This document shows positions 30,121-42,900 of a stretch of 64,000 nt of DNA, one piece after another; the stretch's first letter is position 1; every line of letters begins with the position of its first letter. Under the pieces are notes generated by a model. That model did not search any database. It was not told where the DNA came from and saw only the letters and a list, made by a program, of their open reading frames with translations. The translations under genes were made by a program, and so were the position numbers. The stretch is from positions 62,001-126,000 of the forward strand of contig CAJNOL010000177.1 of the NCBI GenBank assembly GCA_905250125.1, given 5' to 3'. This DNA comes from Rotaria sordida (taxonomy: Eukaryota > Rotifera > Eurotatoria > Philodinida > Philodinidae).

Positions 30121-31194
30121 ACGAGTGATCACAAAATTTTTAGAGAAAGCCTTTGTTGATTTTTGATCCGATAGAAAGTATTTCCGATAAATTAGGACCA
30201 GAATTTTGTGCTATTGTCGAATATAGGTTTACAAAGTTTGTCTCAATTTGTGTTCGAGAGTAGTGAAATAATGTTTGCAAATTCAAAAAACTTAGTTTGC
30301 ATGGAACTTGTGAGTAGAGATCTGCAAGATGGTGCCGGACCCGGTCTCGGTCCCGTCGGAATCGGAATCGGGACCGAGACCAAAATTTAGCTTTTTGCTG
30401 GGACTAGGACGGAACCAAGACTAAGATTCTTTTTTAACTGGGACTAGAACCGGGATCAGGTCGGGACCGAGACTGAAATAAAGTGGTTTTGCAGATTCCT
30501 ACTTGTAGGCCAACGTTTTCGGTAAACATGTTTGTTCATTTTGCCTTGCTTGAAAGCATTGCAGACGAGCCAAAAACTATAGACTGAAACCAAAATTTGA
30601 ATATAATCTTGGAAATGTTGTGTGTATTTTTGTTCAAGAGTACTGAAGGACTTTTTGAAAGATCTGAAAATGGTGAGCCAACAGTTTTTTGTTTACCCTA
30701 TAAGTCTCTTTTCGGATATACTAAAATTTGTCGAAGTCGATCATTTTGTAGAACAGACACTTCTCCAGAAAATGTGGTATTGAACTATACTGTAATTTTT
30801 ACCCAAGTAAAGCTACAAGCATTTTCCAAGAACTCCTTTCAACGTAAAACAGTTGTTGATTTTGTTTGAAAATGAATATTCAGTAGAAACGAAAATTGAG
30901 ATGCCTTGTCGAAAGACAATATGTATCTCGTAGGATAGTTTCTGATATATAAAATAAAGATTTCAACTATTAGTTTCCAATTGCAATAGTGGAAATACAA
31001 AAATTTTCCTCCCCAACTAATTTTTTGAACTTTTCACATACTATTTTACTACTATCGAACACAAATTGAGACAAAATTTGTAAGCTCATATTCGAAAAGA
31101 GCACAACATTCTTCTCCTAACTCATAGCTTTTGATACTTTTTAGTGGCTCAAAAGAGAACAAACATCTTGTTTAAAAACTTTCCGATCACTCGT
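30121..31194. repeat. TA-flanked palindromic element with a nested insertion
   Basis: The ends read ACGAGTGATC and GATCACTCGT, each bordered by a TA, as expected for Tc1/mariner-type target sites. The outer arms (about 30121-30300 and about 31015-31194) are reverse complements with landmarks such as TTTGTCTCAATTTGTGTTCG. Between them lie a nested hAT-like element (30315-30501) and a segment near 30620-30720 that looks like a diverged direct copy of part of the left arm (TTTGTTCAAGAGTACTGAA; GCCAACAGTTTTTTGTTTAC). No transposase is encoded. Confidence 0.7.
30315..30501. mobile_element. Non-autonomous hAT-like element, 187 bp
   Basis: It begins TAGAGATCTGCAAGA and ends TTTTGCAGATTCCTA, imperfect inverted ends of the hAT type. 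Flanks are CTTGTGAG (30307-30314) and CTTGTAGG (30502-30509), a decayed 8-bp duplication with six of eight matches. The inside is GC-rich with repeated GGGACCGAGAC-like motifs in both orientations. In size, GC-rich interior and setting inside a palindrome it closely parallels the element at 16133-16322. Confidence 0.7.
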
Positions 31195-31650
31195 TAATTG
31201 TTTGTATTGGTTCTGTTAAAAATTGACTTCAACAAAGGACAAATATTGACTCTGCATTATCGTACTTGAATAATGCAAACGTCTGCTGTGATACTTAATG
31301 GAACTATTAAGACTAACAGAATCGATTAATAATCAGTCAAATATCCATTTATTTACTTATGTTTTTATTTTTTCGATTTTTTTTTTACTTACAATTATCA
31401 GTAGTTTATCTTGAGCTGTTTGTAATTAGTAATAAAAACTATTCAAATTTAGAAGAAAAAAAGAATGTAAATAGTGTTTTTAAGAGCAAATAAATAAAGC
31501 AAGTTTAGTACACAACCGTTTGAATTGTGTTCTATTAATTTGCAGTTGATTTTTTTTTTATTGTAAGGCCGGTTTATTTAAATTTTAACGGAAGTATAAT
31601 AATAATACAAAATATGATGTAGAAAAGTTCAATATAAAAAATTTGTTTTT

Positions 31651-32833
31651 TTAAGGCAAACGATTAAGTTGAATAACAACATCTTCATCTCTGTTTTGTA
31701 ATAACATTTCACCTTTAAAAGCCAAATAACCTTGTTTACGAGCTTTCCGTAATACACCAACTAATTTATCCGAAATATTCGTATAAATCTTAAAAAAGAA
31801 TATAATATTAAAATTAATTCCAAAGTTTTTTGACCAGGCTTATTTTCTATTTTTTTTCCACTGTCATTAACGTTTATAAGAATCGAAATAGTGATTTGTA
31901 TAAAGGATTTAATCTCCAACAAAGAGTTTTGAAGATGAAAATGATAAATAGGTTTCCAAAAATAGAATCTCTGCAAAAATGAAAGTCAAGATTTTTATTA
32001 CTTAGAATTTGCAAATAGACTTCTATTTGAATTAAACAATTCTCTATGAAATGAAGCATTTTCCCGTTCTCTTTGACGTGTTTTCATCGGTATATATCAA
32101 CCTTATCGAAGGCACAGAAATCTTTTTCTTTTTGTGCTATTACATGTAGAAATATCATTTTTGTGCCTTCCGCAAGATTAATGTATATCGATAAAAAAAT
32201 GTCGTAGATAACTGGAAGACGTTTCATTTTAAAGAGAATTATTTGCTCTATCATTTTGAGTAATTCAAACAGGGTTCTATTTATGAATTCTAGATGATGA
32301 AAAACTTGAGTTTCGGTTTTTCAGAAGCTCTTTTACTTCGAAAATTCTGTTTCTGGAAATAAAATTCTCTACACAAATCACTATTTTAATTCTTATTAGG
32401 GTTGACGGCAGTGCAAAAAAAATTGAAAATAAATCTAGTTGAATAATTTTGGGAGATGCTGTATATTGATATGACATACTTCGAATAAATCACCAAATTT
32501 AATTGTTACTATTCCATCTTGTTCTTGTCCATTAGTTTGAATAATATGACATAATTGTTTCATTTCTTCCAAAACTTGTTCTCTAACTTCCTGACCTCGA
32601 TGTGCTAAACTATAAGAATAAAATGAAAAAGAAATGATATTTTTATTCGCTTTTTTTTTTCTTTTATTAAATTATAAATTTTCTTACTCAGCTTTATCGG
32701 CGGATGGTGGTGCACCTATTTGATTGACTATTTCTTGAAATTTATTTACTCGACTTGCCAAATGATTTTTTTTCTCTTTTTGTTGTGTAATAAAATTTTT
32801 ATCATAATCCATACTTCTATCACTTGTGTCCAT
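31651..32833 (-). CDS. ABRA: ABRA/costars-domain actin-regulating protein
   Basis: Three exons: 32833-32688, 32609-32480 and 31788-31651, in frame, 137 aa. The C-terminal costars domain (about residues 62-135) is clear: TIKFGDLF, then ISDKLVGVLRKARKQG, FKGEMLLQ and the acidic DEDVVIQL end. In animals this domain occurs in ABRA (STARS), which binds actin and activates Rho/SRF signalling, and alone in the small ABRACL. Here an N-terminal segment resembling the ABRA linker (RVNKFQEIVNQIG, about residues 31-45) precedes it, so I favour a short ABRA over ABRACL. I chose the inner ATG that opens with MDTSD; an in-frame upstream stretch looks like 5' UTR. The gene is divergent from SPATA1, with 1.8 kb between their starts. 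Intron 2 is long for this window (about 690 bp). Confidence 0.85.
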
Positions 32834-34654
32834 ATTAATGTGCACTATAGCGAAGTTGTTGATTTGTTTTACTAAATATATCAGAACAAACAAATCATAC
32901 AAGCAGAATTAATGTAGGATGGAAAAGAAGAAGAAAAAAAAAGTAGATGTCTGCCTAAAATAAGAATAACACCAATATTTATAGCAAAAAGAACGTAAAT
33001 GGACACAAGACACAATCATTTCTCATCCTACATATAGATATATAGGTCATACGTGGAATATATACTGTTGATGTTGAAAAGAGAAAGAACGAGACTCGCT
33101 TTGATGACATCTTAACTCTTGATCTATAAGTCTGTGACACGATCTTATTTTTCAATATTAACATTCTTCTAAAAATTGACTATAAATTTATAATTAGATT
33201 AAGTGAAGAAAATGCGTCATTATACAAATTATTTAATATAAGTCCACATGATATTATAATCTTATATGATGGTGATATATATATATATATACATGTCCTT
33301 GGTTTATTTATATTTCATCTGATGCACTACGTGACATCATATTTGTATTTTCTTTTGCAATGTATATACTTAATTGATGTTCTGCTGAGACGAGTGATAG
33401 TAAATAATTCGTACTAGCTTATCGAATAATATAGATAATTGAAAGGATAGAAGAAAAGTAAACAAATAGATATCAATTTATATAAAAAAACAATGTTTTT
33501 AAGACTATTATTTTCATGAAATAACAAAGTAGAATATTAAAATTATTGAAATTAATTAAGTTTTTTTTTTTGTAATTAGAACAATGATAAAACAAAAAAA
33601 ATATACAACTTTCTGATGTCTAAATATTATTTATAATTAATAAAACAAACAACGTTATTCGATACAACAATTCACGAATTATCCTAATTCAAAATCTACT
33701 TTTGTTTTGACTATTATAAGAATAAGAATGAATTAATTTCAAAATAGAAGCACATAGTATCAACACATTCAATGCATACATGCTATGATACTGGCTAATA
33801 CTCAAAAATAAGCATTAATATTATGAACATGACTCATTTCAAATTCAACTCTAATAATTACTCATAAAATTTACATCTTCTATGATTACAACTATTTTGT
33901 ATTAAACATATTCTAAATGTCAATCATTTTATTTTTGTTTTTCTTAAATGATAAACGTAGTAGAATTTTTACATTTTTTTTTTCTTTGAAATATCCTAAA
34001 GATCATATAGTCTTTTTTAATCAAAGAAAAAGAAAGCTGCTTTATATTTTTCTTTCAATGATTGTTTTAGATTTCTTTGGTTTCATGCTAATTATGCTCG
34101 ATTTTTTTTTTAAGAAGCCATGACCATATATATGTATTTAATCAAATAAAATCTATGTGGAATGTTTATCATATTGATGTTTCATAACAACGAACAGTTT
34201 TTTTTTTTTACTGATACATAATATTGTTCAAATATTTTATCCAATGAATATGAAAGAGATTTTTCTTCTTTATATGCAATGTAATGAGAATCAAAAAAAA
34301 AAAAGTGAAATAAGGTATAATAAAAAAAAAACAAAGAAGAACACGAGATTAGTTCAATAAAGTTATATTTCTTTATATGCATGCAGTTGTCAAAGCAAGG
34401 GGAAAGGTAGAAATGGAATCTACATACTCGTTTGAAACAAGTATGTAAATGTGATTTTGCTTTTGTTTCTTTTTTTTTTTTCTTCTTCCATTCTTCTACT
34501 CTTTCTTATTGCATATGTAAGAATAAAAATCACCAACGAGCATGTCAAATATAGAGTAATGGCGTGGTGAAGCAAACATAAGACTAAAAAAAAGAAAAAA
34601 AAACAATAGGACAATTTCAATTGATCTGTATGTATTTGTATTTTTAATATATAG
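32834..34654. other. Head-to-head intergenic region between ABRA and SPATA1
   Basis: About 1.8 kb between divergent 5' ends, so it should hold both promoters; no defined motif can be picked out. It contains an (AT)n run near 33274-33292 and many poly-A/T runs. The small open frames present are Phe/Lys-rich, as expected by chance in such AT-rich DNA. Confidence 0.5.
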
Positions 34655-37600
34655 ATGCAGTCTCAACTTGAAAGTGAACATTTAACATTACGTACTAATA
34701 TTATTTCAGTTGATCGACCAGATTCATCACAAGTAGAATATATTATATATATTAATAAAATATTTATATATTCTCCATTATTTAGCTTGTTGATCTTCAT
34801 GTTTATATAATACCAAAACATGTTTGGAAAAATCGTCAAAATTTAGCCGAAAATGATACAATGGAACAAGCTATATCAGCTGGTTTTGTTCAGTAAGTTA
34901 TTTTGAATAAATAAATAAAAAAAAAAAAAAAAATTATTAAATGTATAAAATCTTTGAAAGTGTACCACAAAATTTAACTATACATGAACTTCGTCAATAT
35001 ATTCATAAAATTTGTGGACAAGATGATCAATTTCCAAAAGATTTTATTTATCTACGAAGTGTTGGTCGATGTTTAACTAAAGTATAAATTATACAAAAAA
35101 AAAAAAAAATGATAACAAAAAAATATATAACATATTTTGTTTTAGGTAAAACCTCAACAAGAAACAGATCTACGAGTGAAAAATTATCGACCACCAATGG
35201 TTCGTAATGTTTCATATCATATCTTAGGTGCTATAGTTAAATTTATTTCTATATTTTAGACATTTGCACCGGAAGTAAAGACATTTGTCTTTTTCTTTTT
35301 TAAATTGAAATAAAAATTAATCAATTCTTTTAGATTTTTATTCTCGAAGGACATCATGATGATGAATCTTCAACACCAACTAATACAAAAAGTTATCTTT
35401 TTCGTGAATCACCTATTCATCGATCATTAATGAGTCCATTACCATTGACTACAAGTCGTCAACAAAGTTGGAACAAACCGATTGCTGCTCCACTATTACC
35501 ACCATCGACATTAACATATCGGACATTTGTTCATTCTAGTGAACGAAAAAATTCAACAAATTTTAATGACCTTGCTGTTTCTTCAGATTCAAAGTAAACA
35601 TCAAACAATGAATAAAAAAAAAAAAACAAAAGAATATATGTGGAAAAATTTCTTTTTTTTCTTTTCTTATCTTTTATGAAAGTATTTCAACAGCTTCGAG
35701 TATACTTAGTGCCAGGTAGAATATTTCTTTACTAATAAAATAAAATTTATAATTTCATACTATATTGAATATTTATTATTGTAGAGAATTAGCAAAATTA
35801 CGTGAAGAACAAGAACGTCTTCGTTTACGTCAAATTGAATTAGCTCGACAACGACATGAAATCGAACAAGAACAAAAAAGACGTGAAAAAGAATTACTTG
35901 AAAAACAAAAAAATCTATCTCAAGAACAACAACAACAACATGAAATCGAACAAGAACAACAAAAACGTGAAAAAGAATTACTTGAAAAACAAAAAAATCT
36001 AGCTCAAGAACAACAACATGAAATTGAACAAGAACAACAAAAACGTGAAAAAGAATTACTTGAAAAACAAAAAAATCTATCTCGAGAACAACGACAAAAA
36101 GAAGAAGAACAAGCAGCTATTCGAATTCAAGGAGCTTATCGAAATTATCGAAATCGACGTAAATTAAAAGAAAAAAAACAACAAGAGTAAGTTATTATTA
36201 TTTATATTATTTGTTTTTTTTTTCGTTTCTTCGATTAATAATTTGAAAGTATATAAAATACATCTTACATAATTCAGCAACAATGAAGACATTGTACATC
36301 ATGATAATCAAAGGTTGTATCAGTAATCATTCTTTTTTTCACATATTTTATTCGATTGTTTTTGTTGATGATGAATGTGCCATCACTTTTGAAATGAAGC
36401 ACATATCAACATCAATTGTGCTTGTCTTACACCTGTTTATATTTACACAATACTCACATTTCTCACTCTCATATATCGATATATACTTATTACATATAAA
36501 TAATTCACAATAAGTATTATTCCCTTCACAGAGATGATGAAGCCGCACGAACCATCCAACGAGCCTACCGAAAACATCGTAAACGACAACAACAAAATAT
36601 TGAATAATGACAATGCATGAATTAATGTTGTTTTGACTAGTTGTTGTTATTGATGCTATTGTACCTTTCTCAGTGCATTTTCGATAGAAAGAAGACAGAA
36701 AAAAAAAGAATCGAAATATATATATAAACATGCGTTTCAGAATATCGAATTTTATTAATGATCGAGGATTGTGGTCACCAGAACCAGATAAACGACGAAT
36801 ATCATCGTCGATTGAAGAGAGAAATGTATATTCAACACCGTTAGATAGATATCGAAAATGGCGAAATGAACATCAATGGTCAGCATCATCTTCTATTAAA
36901 AGCGAAAATATCAAGAGAAAAAAATCTGATGTCAATCAGTCTTTTGGCTTTTCTTCTTTCAGACATGCTGCTAATGAAATTGAACGTTTACAAAAAGAAG
37001 CACGTGAATTAGCTCGTCGTAAAGCTGAAGAAGAACATATTGAAGAACTCAATGCTCATGATGGTAAATTAAAAGATTGATTTTCTTAGAGACAATGATT
37101 TGATATATATATATATATATATTCATATTTTTATAGTTGTAAAACTTTCAAATCATCTTGAAGAATTAAAAACAAAACGTGTTGCATTAGAAGCAGCTCG
37201 TGAAACAATTATTCGTCAAATGCAACAATTACATGCTCAAATTGCTGTTCGTCGAACAGAAGGTTAAATCAATATATTTATTGTTTCTTCTATTTTTCTA
37301 ATTTAATTTTTTGTTTACTATTTTTTAGAAAGAGATTTATGGAAACAAAAATATCTTATTGAAAAGAAAAAAACAGCTGCACTTGAAGAACGTGGTCGAA
37401 TAACATTGGTCTGAATATAAAAATATAGATTAATTCAATATCTATAATCATATTCATATATCTTCTTTTTTTTTTTTGTTTTAGAATGATCAATCAGATA
37501 CAAATACTGAACTTGAACAAGCTAAAATTCGTTTGAATAACAGTACAAAAGTATAATGAAATATGTTAAAATAACAAAATTATTATTTTCTTTTTGTTTT

Positions 37601-37781
37601 TTTTTTATTATAGCTTCGACAACAAGCTGAAAATGAATGTCATCTTTTGGAAGAAGAATTGAAGCAAATTCGTTTAAATATGAGTAATTTAGAAAATCGT
37701 TCATCATCAAAACAATCATCTTCTGTACAACAAAAACAACAAATTAAACCAATTTCTCTTGACATTACATTGCAATATTAA
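34655..37781 (+). CDS. SPATA1: SPATA1-like protein with IQ motif and coiled coils
   Basis: The main model has thirteen exons: 34655-34732, 34786-34892, 34961-35081, 35146-35199, 35260-35274, 35334-35593, 35683-35715, 35785-36186, 36741-37063, 37137-37262, 37329-37408, 37485-37550 and 37614-37781 (610 aa, in frame). The N-terminal domain (about residues 27-130: LVDLHVYIIPKHVW, AISAGFV, ELRQYI, FPKDFIYLRSVGR, APEIFILEG) matches the conserved head of SPATA1. A charged coiled coil with three near-identical 26-28-residue repeats follows, then an IQ motif (AAIRIQGAYRNYRNRR) that should bind calmodulin. The C-terminal half carries the second SPATA1 domain (EIERLQKEARELARRKAE and coiled coil). SPATA1 is a testis/cilium-associated protein of unclear function. 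One exon is 15 nt and one 33 nt. An alternative exon at 36532-36607 gives another end. Confidence 0.85.
35855..36094 (+). repeat. In-frame tandem repeat in SPATA1
   Basis: Three consecutive units of 84, 78 and 78 bp, each beginning with His-Glu-Ile-Glu-Gln-Glu and running through KELLEKQKNL. The near-identity at the DNA level points to recent unit duplication, and copy number is likely to vary between individuals. At the protein level it lengthens the charged coiled coil ahead of the IQ motif. Confidence 0.9.
36532..36607 (+). CDS. SPATA1: Candidate alternative terminal exon of SPATA1 with a second IQ motif
   Basis: It follows a strong acceptor (TCCCTTCACAG) and, read in the phase left by the exon ending at 36186, encodes 25 more residues after the junction codon, including AARTIQRAYRKHRKR, a second IQ motif directly after the first. 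The frame then meets TAA at 36605-36607. The exon has a GTAAAC inside it at about 36579 that could serve as a donor, but joining there to 36741 breaks frame, whereas skipping the whole exon keeps frame. It therefore looks like an alternative 3' end giving a 381-aa form without the C-terminal SPATA1 domain. Confidence 0.55.
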
Positions 37782-39962
37782 ATTCATCTTTCAATATAAC
37801 TTAGTTTTCTCTTTTTAACATTGAATTTAAAATAAAAAAAAATCATCAGTTGTGATTTAATACAAGTTTATGTCATAAGACAACTCAAAAATTTTTACTA
37901 TTACTAGTTTATTTTATCTTTGTATATTATTATATAATAGATAAACAGTATTGATTGTAATCCAAAGAAATGATCTTATTTGTGTAATTTTTAAAAAAGC
38001 CGTGGATTTTGTTTTTTCGTTCTATATACTATGCAATGAATTTCTATTTTTAGCAATACGCTGACATCTCTTAGACTATCATCTTTCAAAAAAAGTCTAT
38101 TATCTTTCAACACGAATGATTTTTGATACAAACATACAAAAATATTGAATGAAACGTCTAGTTTTAAAATTTATAAAACTATTCGGCAATTTTTGAAACA
38201 TTTCGAAAATATTTGCTAAAAATTTCTGAAGTGAGTCTAGATAAAAATCGAAGAAAAATCTAAAGCAACTCCATTTGTTATTAACTATATGCGCGTAGTT
38301 TAAAGCATAATTCCATGCATCTTGATTAATGTTTTACAATCGATACATGACACTGCTATATTTCATGTTGATGTCTAATGACAGATTGATTAAATGCAGA
38401 AAAAAATATTTTTATGTCTTTTTCACAATTGATTTTTGTATCAATGGTACATCTCTAAGTAAATATATTTTCAATATGTTTTGCTCTAGAGAATTGCAAG
38501 TTCTTGTATTTAATAGCATAGTACTTTTTACTTCACATGAGGAGAAAGAATTTCTCAATTAAGCTCCAACAAATAGAGACATAATAGGTTTTCCAACAAT
38601 CAAGGTTTTAACTTTCTAAGACGAAAATTAATCAGAAATTTAAAAAAGTCCTTTCTCTCATATCAAGTAATACAGAGCTCTCTGTTAACTAGACAATACT
38701 CTGAGTTCCATAGCTGGAGAAGTATATTGAAAAAAATTTGCACACGTGAAAGATTCACTTTACACTGTAATTTCTTGAAAACTCTTGAACAATGAAGTTT
38801 GCAGACCTATCAAATGTTTCGTGACTTTACTTTTATGATTCTAACATTTAGCAAAAGTCCCATAGAAATCTTATGTACTTTATCGACACGCACCCGGTAG
38901 AAGCGTACTTTGATACTCTCAACGAAACTGTCTAATGAGAATTGGATAGTCGTCCCGAAGATACAAGATACTTTTTTCGAGTTTTTTGTATTCGATGATC
39001 GGCGCACCCTACACATCGTCGGGTTCGAGTCTAACTCGATAGGCTCTAGAGAGCGGCCTAAAAGTGCTGTACATTTTATTTTTGAAAGTAATTGCTTTAA
39101 TAATGTGAGCGAATCAAGCGTTTAATTTTTTAACTCAATAGCCAATAATGTTAAACTTTCAATCAAATGACATTAATTTTATTCATACATTCATTAAAGA
39201 GAACTCATGGTCTACGATTCGATGTTTATAGCATTTTATTTGTCTTAGAAAACTATTGAATAAAAATCTATACATGATACCTATTTGATGAATATTTCTC
39301 TTATATAAAATCTGATTTCCATGAAGATATCTATCTGTTATAATATATCAATTTTATTATTTTATTCGAAAATAATCATCACTCTTTTGCAGCAAACATA
39401 TTTTAATAAACATTTCATCTCAAAAGCTTTTCATGATGAAATAGCAAATTTACATTTTATTGTTATCTTCTACCTAAATCAAAACTTCCATAGAGCAAAA
39501 TAATACGTTTTCATCTGATAATCTATTCTGATGACAAACAATAAAGAAAATCAGCTACTGATCATCCTAGCAATTTTCTATTTGATCCTTACACAAATAC
39601 ACATGTTTGTAATGTGATACTATAAGATGACCGATTATCCATTGTTTCTTTTTTTTTTTCTTCTTCATTAAATATGAACTCTGTACGTATCGTCCACAAG
39701 AAACAAAAAAAAAACGAAAGTGATTTACATATACAAACGTTTAAAGAGTCAGAATATGATGCATGTATAACATGGAAAATGAGAGAAATCTATAATGAAC
39801 AAAGGTTTGAATGCGGAAAAAATAAAGATACAAATTGAAAAAAAAAATGAATGGTAAAGAAGAGATTATACATGTATTGCAACCAGATCGATCACCTCGG
39901 ATACTGACTAGAAAGAAGAAAAAAAGGCGAGAGACAGAAATAAAGGCTAAAATATAAATAAA
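37782..39962. other. Tail-to-tail spacer between SPATA1 and TCF/LEF, with a dispersed repeat
   Basis: AT-rich DNA with no recognisable gene. A somewhat GC-richer segment near 38880-39060 contains the second copy of the dispersed repeat seen at 10115-10250. The last few hundred bases before 39963 should be the 3' UTR of the TCF/LEF gene on the minus strand. Confidence 0.5.
38895..39020. repeat. Dispersed repeat copy, intergenic
   Basis: Matches about 10115-10250 in the same orientation: TTTGATACTCT, GGATAGTCG, GAAGATAC, GAGTTTTTTGTATTC and CCTACACAT occur in the same order and spacing. It is likely a remnant of the same mobile-element family. Confidence 0.6.
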
Positions 39963-42900
39963 CTATGTCTCTCGTTTAAGTCCGTTTAAAAGAGGCATCG
40001 GTGTTGGTTGTAAAAATGAATCAAAATAAGGATGATGATGAGGATGAGGATGAGGATGAGGATGAGGAGAAAAATGAGTTCCTGGCGGTGCTATTGGATA
40101 TCGATGATGAGAATGATGAAGAAAAGAAGTTTGTGGTGATGACGATGATGATGATGAATCTTTTCTTGATGTTGTTGTTGTCATCATAGTCATTGGTACA
40201 GTTCCATTTGTTGATGAAGATGAACCACTACCATTTGAATTTGGTGGTTGTTGATGTATTAATATACGTGATTTATTTTCTTCATCTGAATCAATCGATA
40301 TAGAACCATGATGAGGTGAATGATTACCTTCATTTGTATTTCTTTCTTCAGGATGTTCCATCATTGGTATATCACAATGATCAATACCATCATCTGAATC
40401 ATCAATATTATCAGCATCATCTTCTTCACTCCATGGACCACCACCAACTGAATTAGGTCCTGCACAAGCTGTTTCATCTTCTGTATAACGAAGACATTTT
40501 TTCTTTCGTCTAGAAAAAAAAAAGAAAAGCAAAATTTTACAATGTCTTTTTATTATATTTTAATTAATACATACTTGCAATGTTTACACCAATTCGATTG
40601 TTGATCAAGACCAAATCTTGCACGACATTTTTTCTGATTAAGACATTCTAAATAAAAATAAAAAAGAAAATAACATTTAATTTAAAAAAAAAACAAAAAT
40701 TTTCATTACCTCCATTTTCACCTTGACTCTTTTCTCGTTTTTTTCCTTTATTTCCACGTTTTTTTCTTGAACCATAATTATCTCGAGCTGACCATCCTGG
40801 ATACAATTGCATATGTTTCATACGTTCATCACGTGCCATATCATAATATTTTTGTTGAACATTACGATCAAGTTCATGCCACTAAAGAAAAAAAAAAATC
40901 AAATATTTTTTTCTTTTTTGATTATCTATTAGAAAATTTTCTTTATGCAATTATACTTTTCGACCAAGAATTTGATTTATTGCTGCACTCTCACGTAATG
41001 TACATTCTTGTACAACTTGAGCTCGTTGTTCTTTCATAAATAACATAAAAGCATTCAATGGTTTTTTAATATGAGGTTTTTTTTGTTTATTATCATCGTG
41101 AGACATTGAAAGTTTATGATGTTGTTGTTGATGATGATGTTGTGAACTATTATCCATAGATCTTATATTAAAATCAATAAAAATATAAAAATGAAATAGA
41201 TTATTTTTTGCATCTAAATATACCTATGTGTTGTTGATCGTTTTTGTGATAATGGACTATTGTTATGAGTTATTATTGATGATGAATGTCCACTGGTTGT
41301 ATGTGGTGATGATGAACCTTGAGAGAGAACACCTGCAGAAAATGGATATCCAGGTGGAAATACAAATGGAAACATAGGTGGACGCCTGAAGTTAAGAAAA
41401 AAAATAAATAAATATTTAAAAATTTATTAAAGAATAAACAAACCAATGTTGAGCATAAAGTGATTGAAAAGAAGATGGTGATGATAATGAATATATTGAA
41501 TTAGGTACACCTAAATTAGGTAAATATGTATAGAAATTAATATTCATGTAAAAAAACGAATATGTTCGTTAGATTTAAATAATACATTGATGTCGTAATC
41601 GTACTAGTTTCTCGAAAATTTCAACAAAACAATTTATTCTATACAAGGAAAAATCATCAATATATATTATAAGGACAATGTTTTAATTGGTAGCTATACT
41701 CAAGATAAAGTTTCCTCCTTTTAACTTTTATCTTGATAAGATATGAAACTAATGTTGACATGATTATTGATTAGCTGCGTAAGCTATTATTATACAACTC
41801 TATCTCTTGTCTCTTATAAAGTTTAAATAATATTTTTAGTTTCTTACAAATAAACAAAGAAAGAAAAAAAAATTTGTTTTTTTCTATTGACCCATTATAC
41901 ATTTCATTTTAGTTGATATACCATTCAAAAGAGAAAAATATATAAATAATGCAAATAAATATATGTTAATTTAGATCAAAGTAAAAAAAAACTTTTAAGT
42001 GCAATAGGTATGAATTGTTTTCATTTGTAAAAGACTTAATTTATTAAAGAATAAACAATGATTCTTTGTTTTTTAATCATTAATAATATATTGCTGTTAT
42101 TATAGAAGATTAATAACAAAATCTTTTATTCAACGAAAGTACAAATGTCACATTTATTAACTTTCTTTTCTTTTTTAAGCTGCCGAGTATTGAAAGATTT
42201 ATCATATATAGAGATAAAGAATAAAATAATATGAACATAAACTCTTTTTTTTTTAGATTCTTTTATTGTAGTCAAAAATAGAAAACTATTATGTTCATTT
42301 TTATATTGTGTAATTATAACATTGATTATTACATTGAGATTCTAGTCGGTACAATGAATGCTCTGACACATCACATTGAACATTCTCTTTTATTCTTTCG
42401 TTCTCATTCATTGTCTTGTGTCTCGTTAATAAGATCATTTTCCACTTTGTTACATGTCGTCGTTCGACATGTATATCGATTAGTATCGCATGAACGATTG
42501 CGCGCACACATTTGCTTGTTTGCTTGTATTTGCCCACCTTTTTCTCGTATTTTTCAATACTCAATTGCGATTGATCGATTTTCGGAGAAGACTCGAGACG
42601 TACGAACGATGATGAGAAAAAGAAAGAAAGAAAGATTTATTTAATGAAGTACTAAATGTATTTCCTTTTCCTTCTTTCATTGCATCGCCCTCTCGGCTTC
42701 CTAGTTTATAGTGACGGACGAAAGTTGACTAGTAATTGATTCGCATCTATTTGCCGAGTGTCACTGACATGTATATTGCAAAGGCATTTGTTTTAAAGAA
42801 CAACGTCATGAAAAATTTATAATAAATGACTAACTTCTTTTTTTTCTCCTTTTTTTTTTTTTATTCTCTACTCTTCTACATATCAAGGTATGTGAAGAGC

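Larger units (their letters stand above)
27208..31650. other. Gene-poor region containing a 1.07-kb palindromic element
   Basis: This lies between the 3' ends of the PARG-like (+) and ABRA/costars (-) genes. It contains the TA-flanked palindrome at 30121-31194 with its nested insertion, a short (ATC)n run near 29460-29475, and otherwise AT-rich sequence without recognisable genes. AATAAA hexamers occur after the PARG stop (near 27570). TTTATT at 31573-31578 is a candidate poly(A) signal for the ABRA gene on the other strand. Confidence 0.55.

Noticed and set aside
30208-30869. Two open frames (60 and 90 codons) in the gene-poor region
   Set aside because: They lie within the palindromic element and its nested insertion; the peptides come from inverted-repeat arms and GC-rich repeats.
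36730-37080. A separate gene starting at the ATG at 36730
   Set aside because: The acceptor at 36740 and the matching phase from 36186 make this an internal exon of SPATA1, whose C-terminal domain follows. It stays possible only if the short form is a separate transcript.
40001-40189. Acidic Asp/Glu-rich frame on the + strand
   Set aside because: Antisense of the His/Pro-rich C-terminal exon of TCF/LEF.
42291-42644. 117-codon open frame in the long TCF/LEF intron 5 region
   Set aside because: It overlaps an intron, has no recognisable domain, random composition, and antisense frames of the same length coexist.
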